A stretch of 8,755 nt of DNA from Gardnerella kenyensis (lineage in GTDB: Bacteria; Actinomycetota; Actinomycetes; Actinomycetales; Bifidobacteriaceae). The stretch spans positions 3,998 through 12,752 of the forward strand of contig NQOH01000012.1 in assembly GCA_003585735.1 (NCBI GenBank), read 5' to 3'. Below, piece by piece: positions 1 through 5,122 of this stretch; the first letter of the stretch is position 1, and every line of letters starts with the position of its first letter. The notes under the pieces are model-generated. The model was not told where the DNA came from. It was given only the letters and a program-made list of their open reading frames with translations, and did not search any database. The translations under genes were made by a program, and so were the position numbers.

Positions 1-21
1 TAGCAAGCTCACGCTCCGAGT

Positions 22-53
22 TGCTTTCGCGCGCACAATGCTGCGCGAAAGCA
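22..53. repeat. GC-rich inverted repeat (11-bp stem, 10-nt loop)
   Basis: GCTTTCGCGC at 23-32 is perfectly complementary to GCGCGAAAGC at 43-52, and T22/A53 extends the stem to 11 bp around a loop at 33-42. Neither strand shows a T-run after the stem, so it is not a standard intrinsic terminator. It could be a structured end of an upstream transcript, a dispersed palindromic repeat, or a protein-binding palindrome. Confidence 0.6.
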
Positions 54-100
54 GATCGTCGCGCCTGCGAGGAGAGAAATTCCCCGAAACTCGCGCCACA

Positions 101-128
101 TTAAACACATTGTAAAATAAGCTATATT
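101..128 (+). promoter_or_regulatory. Weak candidate promoter for the ABC exporter operon
   Basis: TTAAAC at 101-106 and TATATT at 123-128 are separated by 16 bp in an A/T-rich stretch about 85 bp upstream of the first ABC start. The -10 is a good match and the -35 is poor. Other -10-like hexamers occur nearby (TAGAAT 162-167, TATAAA 173-178) without good -35 partners. The position of the real promoter is therefore uncertain. Confidence 0.25.
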
Positions 129-210
129 TTCGAATGTAAAGAGCAGTCGCAGCAAACAGTGTAGAATTAAAATATAAAACTTAGAGTTAGCACAAAGGAG
201 CAGCCGGCGC

Positions 211-2037
211 ATGTACGTCAACCCAAATCAACGCAAAGACGCAAGCAACGTGCGCTGGGTATTGCAATACTGCAAGCCAGACATGTGGAGAGTAGGCGTA
301 TCGCTTATACTTTTTACAATTAACGACACAATGGCAATGACAATGCCGCTGCTTTCGGGCTTCATTGTAGACAAAATCATTATTGGCAAACAGCATAATC
401 TACTTATAAGCGTATGCGTTTTAATGGTTGCAATGATGATTATTCGCGTAGGCTCAAGATATATTTACCAGCTTCAAATGGAAAGATTCGGCCAAAACGC
501 CGTCTACCGCCTCGTAAGCGACGAGTACGAAAAGCTGCACTCTTTGGACTTTACGTACTTTAATCACACGCGCACAGGCGATATTATGAGCCGAATGACG
601 TCGGATACGGATGCGATTCGCCATATTCTAAGCTGGGTTTCGTATATGGCGTTAGATTGCGTAGTAATGTTCGTGTTTGCGCTAGTAATAATGTTTTCAA
701 TCCAATGGCAGCTTGCTTTAGCGCTTATGTCAATAACGCCATTCTTGTTCCTGCTTGCAAGAGTTATGGGCAAAAAAGCTAAGCCAAAATTCCTCGCAAT
801 ACGCGAATCCTTCGCGCGCATGAACTCAATGGTAGAAGAAAATATTGAAGGAAACCGCGTAGTAAAAGCTTTCGTGCGTGAGTCTTACGAAACCAAAAAA
901 TTTGACGAATGCAACGAAGACTACTTTAATCGCAATATTACGCTTGCAAAAAACACGCAAAAATACATGCCGTGGCTTGATGGCATGGGCTTTGTGCTAG
1001 AGCTTATAACAGTAGGCTTCGGCGGATGGCTCGTGCTAAACGGCAGTATGACATTAGGCACGTTCGTTACTTTTAACAGCTTCCTTTGGATGCTTAATAT
1101 GCCCGTTAGAATGGTGGGCTGGCTTATTAACGACTGGCAGCGTTTTAACGCAGGATGCGTTAAGATTCGCAAGCTTCTTACGCAAGAATCGCATATTAAT
1201 CTTCCAAAAGAAGCGGACGCAAGCGCAAAAGTAAAAGGCGAAATCACTTTTGAGCATGTTGATTTTGCGTTCCCGGACGATCAAAACTCGCCAATCTTAA
1301 AAAATATTGATTTACGCGTTCCAGCCGGAAGCAAACTTGGTATTCTTGGCGAAACGGGAGCTGGAAAATCAACTCTTGTAAGTCTTATCGCAAGATTCTA
1401 CGACCCTTCGCAAGGGCGCGTTTTAATCGACGGAAAAGACGTGCGCGAATGGCCGCTAGAAACTTTAAGAAACGAAGTTAGCATAGTAGCACAGGAAACT
1501 TTCCTGTTTTCGGATACGATTGCAGGAAATATTGGCTTTGGTTTGCTTCAAAACAAAGAAAATTGCAAAGAAAATTGCAAAGAATTAGACGATACGATTC
1601 GCAGAATGGCAAGAATCGCAGCAGCTGACGATTTTATTATGAGCATGCCAGAAGGCTACGAAACAGTAGTAGGAGAGCGCGGAGTCGGACTTTCCGGAGG
1701 GCAAAAGCAGAGGCTTAGCTTAGCGCGCGCTTTAGCAAATAACCCAGCAATCTTAATTATGGACGACACAACTTCGGCTGTAGACATGGAAACAGAAGAA
1801 CATATTCAGCAGGAGCTAAAGAAACTCGACGGCACGCGCACCGTAATCACTATTGCGCACAGAATCTCGTCCGTAAAAGACGCAGACATGATTGTTGTGC
1901 TAGATCACGGAAAAATCGTAGAGCGCGGCACGCACGCAGAACTTGTGGCTGCGCACGGAAGATACTGGGAGATTTACAGAAAGCAGCTGGGCTTGCAAAG
2001 CGGCAAATCTGCAGGATTCGAAACGAAGGGGGAGTAG
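211..2037 (+). CDS. ABC exporter half-transporter, subunit with degenerate catalytic site (heterodimeric multidrug-type)
   Basis: This is a 608-residue type IV ABC exporter half-subunit: an N-terminal six-helix membrane domain (helices roughly 28-54, 64-86, 142-163, 166-187, 256-275, 281-305) fused to a C-terminal ATPase domain. Visible motifs are Walker A GETGAGKST (380-388), Q-loop Gln428, signature LSGGQ (494-498), Walker B ending at Asp518, and H-loop His550. Residue 519, normally the catalytic Glu, is Asp. In the TM287/BmrC/LmrC class of heterodimeric exporters this marks the subunit contributing the non-hydrolysing site. The partner gene begins 2 nt downstream, so the two products very probably assemble together in the membrane. 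AAAGGAG lies 10 nt before this ATG and supports the start. Length is normal for the family. The cargo cannot be read from sequence; drug, bile-salt or peptide export are all possible. A 12-bp tandem duplication adds residues in the ATPase domain. Confidence 0.93.
   Translation: MYVNPNQRKDASNVRWVLQYCKPDMWRVGVSLILFTINDTMAMTMPLLSGFIVDKIIIGKQHNLLISVCVLMVAMMIIRVGSRYIYQLQMERFGQNAVYRLVSDEYEKLHSLDFTYFNHTRTGDIMSRMTSDTDAIRHILSWVSYMALDCVVMFVFALVIMFSIQWQLALALMSITPFLFLLARVMGKKAKPKFLAIRESFARMNSMVEENIEGNRVVKAFVRESYETKKFDECNEDYFNRNITLAKNTQKYMPWLDGMGFVLELITVGFGGWLVLNGSMTLGTFVTFNSFLWMLNMPVRMVGWLINDWQRFNAGCVKIRKLLTQESHINLPKEADASAKVKGEITFEHVDFAFPDDQNSPILKNIDLRVPAGSKLGILGETGAGKSTLVSLIARFYDPSQGRVLIDGKDVREWPLETLRNEVSIVAQETFLFSDTIAGNIGFGLLQNKENCKENCKELDDTIRRMARIAAADDFIMSMPEGYETVVGERGVGLSGGQKQRLSLARALANNPAILIMDDTTSAVDMETEEHIQQELKKLDGTRTVITIAHRISSVKDADMIVVLDHGKIVERGTHAELVAAHGRYWEIYRKQLGLQSGKSAGFETKGE
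1555..1584 (+). repeat. In-frame 12-bp tandem duplication inside the first ABC gene
   Basis: AAAGAAAATTGC occurs at 1555-1566 and again, perfectly, at 1567-1578, followed by a partial third copy AAAGAA at 1579-1584. It encodes the doubled K-E-N-C in NKENCKENCKEL, between the Q-loop and the signature motif. A 12-bp unit keeps the frame, so copy number could vary between strains without breaking the protein. Confidence 0.85.
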
Positions 2038-2039
2038 GC

Positions 2040-3836
2040 ATGGCGCAACGAAACACTTATCGCGAAGACGAAGAACAAGAAGAGCATGTGAACGTGCATG
2101 AGCTTATGCGCGTTAAAAAATACATGAAGCCGTACGCAACTAAACTCCTACTCGTAATCTTGGTAGTTATAAGCGGCAGCATAATTATGACGGCAATGCC
2201 AATGATCACAAAAATGCTAATCGACGTAGTATTGCCGCATAAAAACTACACATACCTGTACGCAATTATTGCGGTTTTTATGGTGCTTATTGTGCTGTAT
2301 GAGCTGGGATTAGCGTACAGAACGCTCGCAATTACGCGAATTGGGCAGATGATAATTAGAGATATGCGACGCGATATTTTTACGCATGTGCAATCATTGT
2401 CTTTTGATTATTTCGATTCTCGCCCGCACGGCAAGATTTTGATTCGCATAGTAAACTACATAAACACGCTTTCGGACACGCTTTCTTCGGGATTTATTAA
2501 CGTATTTTCCGACGTTTTTGTGCTGATTATTACACTAATAACAATGTTCGTTATAGATTGGCGAATGGCGTTGTGGAGCCTGGCGCTGTTCCCAATATTT
2601 ATAATCTGGACGCGCACTTTGCAAATTTTGCAACGAAAAGCGTCTAAAAAACTATCAAATAAGCAAAGCAACTTAAACGCGTACTTGCACGAATCAATCG
2701 CAGGCGTAAAAACAACGCAAACTTTCGCGCGAGAAGCTACAGCATACGCTACTTTCCAAGAGCAGCAATCAGAAGTAAGAACTGCTTGGATGCGAAACGT
2801 TAGGGTTCAAATGCTGCTTTGGCCTGGCGCTTCAATTATTGAAACCGCAGCAATAGCGCTTTTGTATTACGTTGGAGTGTCTAATTTAGGCGGAATGAAC
2901 GTGAGTACGGGAACGCTTATAGCGTTCGTATGGTATTCGACTACTTTTTGGGATCCGGTAGTAAATATTGGAAACTTTTACACGCAGCTCGTAACATGTT
3001 CAGTTTATTTGGAGCGAATTTTTGAAACTTTGAGAATTAAGCCGAATATTGTAGATAATCCGGATGCTAAAGAATTGCCGCAAATTCGTGGAAAAGTTGA
3101 CGTAAACGACGTTGTGTTCCGTTACGAAGAAGGCGGAAGGCCAATTTTGAACCTGGTTGATTTGCATGTTTCGCCTGGGCAAACCGTTGCTTTAGTGGGG
3201 CCGACGGGAGCCGGAAAAACGACGCTAGTAAACCTTCTATCCAGATTCTACGATGTTTCAGAAGGATCCATTACCATCGACGGGCACGATGTGCGCTCAG
3301 TAACTTTAGACTCGCTGCGCAAACAAATGGGCGTAATGCTGCAAGACAGCTTTATTTTCAGCGGAACTGTGCGCGAAAACATTCGTTACGGAAAACTCGA
3401 CGCAACTGACGAAGAAATTGAGGCTGCAGCTCGAACTGTTCACGCGCACGAATTTATTAGCGAAATGGAAAAAGGCTACGACACTGAAATTGAAGAGCGA
3501 GGAGCCACGCTTTCGGCGGGCCAAAGGCAGCTTATATCGTTTGCGCGCGTGCTTTTAGCAGATCCTAGAATTTTAATTCTCGACGAAGCAACCAGCAATA
3601 TTGACACGCGTACGGAAGAAGCGCTGCAAGCGGGATTAGCGCAGCTTCTTAAAAATCGCACGTCTTTCGTAATTGCGCACAGGCTGTCAACTATTGAAAA
3701 AGCTGACTTGATTTGCGTAATCGACCACGGGCAAATAATAGAACGCGGCACGCACGCGGAGCTTATGGCGGAAAAAGGCGCGTACTATCGTCTTGTGGAA
3801 TCGCAATATGCGGCGATTCGGCAGTCGATTGCGTAA
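2040..3836 (+). CDS. ABC exporter half-transporter, canonical catalytic subunit (heterodimeric multidrug-type)
   Basis: This 598-residue half-transporter has an N-terminal six-helix membrane domain (about residues 34-310) and a C-terminal ATPase domain. Motifs are Walker A GPTGAGKTT (387-395), signature LSAGQ (491-495, followed by RQLISFAR), Walker B ILILDE with Asp515 and the catalytic Glu516, the D-loop ATSNID, and H-loop His547. Here the catalytic Glu is intact. The LSxGQRQ signature and DEATSNID are typical of BmrD/TM288-type subunits, whose signature faces the degenerate site of the partner. It starts 2 nt after the stop of the first ABC gene, and the AGGGGGAG overlapping that gene's last codons is its ribosome binding site, so expression should be coupled and stoichiometric. 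The product is predicted to be a membrane exporter with unknown substrate. The stop codon lies within the first unit of a 12-bp tandem repeat. No terminator follows. Confidence 0.93.
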   Translation: MAQRNTYREDEEQEEHVNVHELMRVKKYMKPYATKLLLVILVVISGSIIMTAMPMITKMLIDVVLPHKNYTYLYAIIAVFMVLIVLYELGLAYRTLAITRIGQMIIRDMRRDIFTHVQSLSFDYFDSRPHGKILIRIVNYINTLSDTLSSGFINVFSDVFVLIITLITMFVIDWRMALWSLALFPIFIIWTRTLQILQRKASKKLSNKQSNLNAYLHESIAGVKTTQTFAREATAYATFQEQQSEVRTAWMRNVRVQMLLWPGASIIETAAIALLYYVGVSNLGGMNVSTGTLIAFVWYSTTFWDPVVNIGNFYTQLVTCSVYLERIFETLRIKPNIVDNPDAKELPQIRGKVDVNDVVFRYEEGGRPILNLVDLHVSPGQTVALVGPTGAGKTTLVNLLSRFYDVSEGSITIDGHDVRSVTLDSLRKQMGVMLQDSFIFSGTVRENIRYGKLDATDEEIEAAARTVHAHEFISEMEKGYDTEIEERGATLSAGQRQLISFARVLLADPRILILDEATSNIDTRTEEALQAGLAQLLKNRTSFVIAHRLSTIEKADLICVIDHGQIIERGTHAELMAEKGAYYRLVESQYAAIRQSIA

Positions 3837-3878
3837 GTGGTTGCGTAAGTTTGATTGCGTAAGTGGCTGCGTAAGTGG
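3829..3878 (+). repeat. 12-bp tandem repeat carrying the stop codon of the second ABC gene
   Basis: TTGCGTAAGTGG occurs at 3829-3840 and 3855-3866, with near-copies TTGCGTAAGTTT at 3841-3852 and CTGCGTAAGTGG at 3867-3878. Two extra bases (GA) lie at 3853-3854. The ABC stop TAA (3834-3836) is in the first unit, and every unit repeats GCGTAA. The array looks like slippage amplification of the gene's own 3' end. Because the stop is in the first copy, expansion or loss downstream does not alter the ABC protein. Confidence 0.85.
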
Positions 3879-3893
3879 TTGTATCTGCTTCAA

Positions 3894-3923
3894 AAATAGC
3901 GACTACACAAATAGCGACTACAC
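3894..3923 (+). repeat. Perfect 15-bp tandem duplication upstream of tatD
   Basis: AAATAGCGACTACAC at 3894-3908 is repeated exactly at 3909-3923, ending 8 nt before the chosen tatD ATG. The unit length is a multiple of three and the tatD frame stays open through it, so with a GTG start at 3875 it would encode a repeated I-A-T-T segment. With the ATG at 3932 it is untranslated 5' leader lacking any good Shine-Dalgarno sequence. Confidence 0.85.
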
Positions 3924-3931
3924 TAGTTAGT

Positions 3932-4912
3932 ATGAGTAAACATCATCGCGAACACAATTGGGCGCCGGCTTTAAACGCAGAATCTGCAATATGGGAAAAT
4001 CTTCTAAAAGAAGGCGTAACAATTGCGGACGATCACACGCATATGCTAAGCGTTGTGGACTTTGCGCATAATCTCAATCAAGAATTAGCCGAAAAAGGGC
4101 GCGACTTAATAGCAGAACCAAGCGCAGACGACTTAGTTACGCAAGCAAAAGCTGCAGGAGTTGCGCACATGCTAGAAGTCGGTTGCGAATACCCGGACTG
4201 GCAGGCGACGATTGAATTCGCCCAATCACACGCAGATTCAGTTCGCGCAGCAATTGCAATACACCCAAACGAAGCAGTTTTGCACGGGCATAGAGGAGCC
4301 GAAGGGCCCGACGGATTGCCGGTAGTTTACAAGCCGTACCACGATATTCCATTCGACGAAGCAATGCAACACTTGCGCTCGCTTGTAATTGAGCATCCAA
4401 AAGAAGTGGTTGCAATAGGCGAAACAGGCTTAGACTATTTCCGCACGGGAGAAGCGGCACGACTTGCCCAACGCAACGCTTTTAGAGACCATATTGCGCT
4501 CGCAAAAGAATTAAACTTGCCTTTGCAAATACACGACCGCGACGCTCACGAAGACGTAGTAAAAGTTTTACTACAAGACGGCGCGCCAGAGAGAACAATA
4601 TTCCACAGCTACGCAGGCGGAGCGGAATTAGCTGAAATTATAAAAAAGCACGGCTGGTACGCAAGTTTTTCCGGAACCGTAAGCTACAAAGGCAACGAAG
4701 AATTGCGCAAATCTGCCGAAATCATTGGCGAAAACCACATAACCGTCGAAACGGACGCGCCATACTTAACGCCAATGCCGTATAGAGGGCGGCCAAACGC
4801 GCCTTATATGGTGCCGTACACGCTAGAAACACTTGCGCAAGTATTAAATATATCCTTAGAACATGCGGCGCGAATTACGCGCGAAAATACGCGAAAAATA
4901 TACGGTTTTTAG
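3932..4912 (+). CDS. tatD: TatD-family metal-dependent hydrolase (probable DNase)
   Basis: This is an amidohydrolase-fold TatD protein, a cytoplasmic metal-dependent enzyme; studied relatives are 3'-5' DNases or phosphodiesterases. All expected metal ligands are visible, counted from the ATG at 3932: H35-x-H37 in ADDHTHM, Glu164 in IGETGLDYF, His201 in LQIHDRD, His225 in FHSYAGG, and Asp275 in VETDAPYLTP. Spacing from Glu164 onward matches the family. The stretch between the HxH and the Glu is longer than in E. coli TatD, which makes the 326-residue product larger than the usual 260 or so. The frame is open back to GTG at 3875, directly after a TAA, which would give 345 residues. I prefer the ATG because MSKHH reads as a natural start and the extra segment is repeat-derived, but neither start has a strong ribosome binding site. 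It may be read through from the ABC genes, since no terminator or clear promoter was seen in the 95-nt gap. Confidence 0.88.
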   Translation: MSKHHREHNWAPALNAESAIWENLLKEGVTIADDHTHMLSVVDFAHNLNQELAEKGRDLIAEPSADDLVTQAKAAGVAHMLEVGCEYPDWQATIEFAQSHADSVRAAIAIHPNEAVLHGHRGAEGPDGLPVVYKPYHDIPFDEAMQHLRSLVIEHPKEVVAIGETGLDYFRTGEAARLAQRNAFRDHIALAKELNLPLQIHDRDAHEDVVKVLLQDGAPERTIFHSYAGGAELAEIIKKHGWYASFSGTVSYKGNEELRKSAEIIGENHITVETDAPYLTPMPYRGRPNAPYMVPYTLETLAQVLNISLEHAARITRENTRKIYGF

Positions 4913-4970
4913 AATTTTTATAACATGATTTTTAGAAGTTTTTTAGCTGTTTTTTAGCTGTTTTTTAGCA
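4906..4970 (+). repeat. Phased T-tracts with 11-bp tandem repeat between tatD and kup
   Basis: TTTTTTAGCTG occurs at 4939-4949 and 4950-4960, and TTTTTTAGCA follows at 4961-4970. The array is bracketed by CATGATTT at 4924-4931 and 4969-4976. Further T5 runs lie at 4906-4910, 4915-4919 and 4929-4933. The tracts starting at 4929, 4939, 4950 and 4961 are 10-11 bp apart, close to one helical turn, which is the arrangement that bends DNA. The array lies just upstream of the kup promoter. It also gives the tatD mRNA a U-rich 3' end, but no stem precedes it. Confidence 0.75.
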
Positions 4971-4986
4971 TGATTTAAGTACGATT

Positions 4987-5005
4987 TAGTGCGCTTTTTG
5001 CACTA
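4987..5005 (+). other. Short hairpin overlapping the kup -35 region
   Basis: TAGTGC at 4987-4992 pairs with GCACTA at 5000-5005 around a 7-nt loop. A run of four T's within the loop plus the following TATAGC is not a U-tract, so it is a weak terminator candidate at best. The right arm contains the putative -35 hexamer TTGCAC, so it may matter at the DNA level as a palindromic site rather than as RNA. Confidence 0.35.
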
Positions 5006-5027
5006 TATAGCTATTATTGTATACAAT
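4998..5027 (+). promoter_or_regulatory. Predicted kup promoter (-35/-10)
   Basis: TTGCAC at 4998-5003 and TACAAT at 5022-5027 are 18 bp apart. The -10 matches the vegetative consensus at five of six positions; the -35 keeps only the TTG. Transcription would start near 5033-5035, giving a leader of about 90 nt before the kup ATG. The phased T-tracts immediately upstream and the palindrome over the -10 support this as a regulated promoter. Confidence 0.5.
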
Positions 5028-5028
5028 A
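5015..5028. promoter_or_regulatory. 14-bp perfect palindrome over the kup -10 box (operator candidate)
   Basis: TATTGTATACAATA is a perfect 14-bp inverted repeat with no spacer that fully covers the predicted -10 hexamer. Such a position is classic for a repressor site, and the TTGTATACAA core is of the general kind bound by GntR-type dimers; the family assignment is only a suggestion. The alternative is that an A/T-rich -10 region happens to be symmetric. No regulator gene lies in the window. Confidence 0.4.
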
Positions 5029-5057
5029 TCCAAGTACGGAAATAAAACTGTGAAGGC

Positions 5058-5102
5058 GTGAGGTTTATGCGACTTCTTGTTGGCACCAAGAAGAAACCTT
5101 AC
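5058..5102 (+). promoter_or_regulatory. Two-part leader hairpin upstream of kup (candidate cis-regulatory RNA)
   Basis: GTGAGGTTT at 5058-5066 pairs with AAACCTTAC at 5094-5102 (nine pairs, one G-U). CTTCTTG at 5073-5079 pairs with CAAGAAG at 5087-5093 (seven pairs) around the loop TTGGCAC. The only irregularity is a 6-nt bulge, ATGCGA at 5067-5072, on the 5' side, and it contains the start codon of a small ORF. The kup Shine-Dalgarno sequence begins four bases after the stem. No U-tract follows, so any control would act on translation or RNA stability rather than by intrinsic termination. I do not recognise it as a known riboswitch class. Confidence 0.65.
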
Positions 5103-5120
5103 CTATGGAGGAACAATTAA
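5067..5120 (+). CDS. Putative 17-residue leader peptide upstream of kup
   Basis: A short ORF encodes MRLLVGTKKKPYLWRNN and stops with TAA two nucleotides before the kup ATG. GAAGG at 5052-5056, 10 nt before its ATG, is a good ribosome binding site. Its codons run through the whole apical stem and the 3' arm of the leader hairpin, and its ATG sits in the bulge. Its last codons contain the kup Shine-Dalgarno sequence. A ribosome translating it would unfold the hairpin, then terminate on top of the kup start, which allows reinitiation. The peptide is basic (two Arg, three Lys in a row) and has no recognised family. It could be a functional leader peptide or a chance ORF through a structured leader. 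Confidence 0.45.
   Translation: MRLLVGTKKKPYLWRNN
5107..5111 (+). promoter_or_regulatory. kup Shine-Dalgarno sequence, embedded in the leader ORF
   Basis: GGAGG at 5107-5111 lies 11 nt before ATG 5123 and is the only strong ribosome binding site in this stretch. It decides the kup start: the in-frame ATG at 5105 overlaps this site and has no purine-rich sequence upstream. The site is read as Trp-Arg codons of the small upstream ORF, so a translating ribosome would occlude it. Confidence 0.7.
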
Positions 5121-5122
5121 GC

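Larger units (their letters stand above)
1..210. other. Non-coding 5' flank upstream of the ABC exporter genes
   Basis: No convincing coding sequence was found here on either strand; the minus-strand open frames overlap the start of the ABC gene and have no ribosome binding site or recognisable product. The left half is GC-rich and carries an inverted repeat. The right half, from about 100, turns A/T-rich and contains several -10-like hexamers. It ends with AAAGGAG at 194-200, the Shine-Dalgarno sequence for the ATG at 211. The upstream neighbour is outside the window. Confidence 0.6.

Noticed and set aside
4987..5020. Intrinsic terminator after tatD
   Set aside because: The 6-bp stem at 4987-5005 is followed by TATAGCTATT rather than a U-run, and the long T-runs upstream are not preceded by a stem.
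5105..5122. Earlier in-frame ATG at 5105 as the kup start
   Set aside because: It overlaps the GGAGG that serves the ATG at 5123 and has only pyrimidine-rich sequence upstream, so it has no ribosome binding site.
5034..5122. c-di-AMP (ydaO) or other known riboswitch upstream of kup
   Set aside because: The leader is only about 90 nt with a single hairpin, much smaller than ydaO, and no conserved core of a known class could be recognised.
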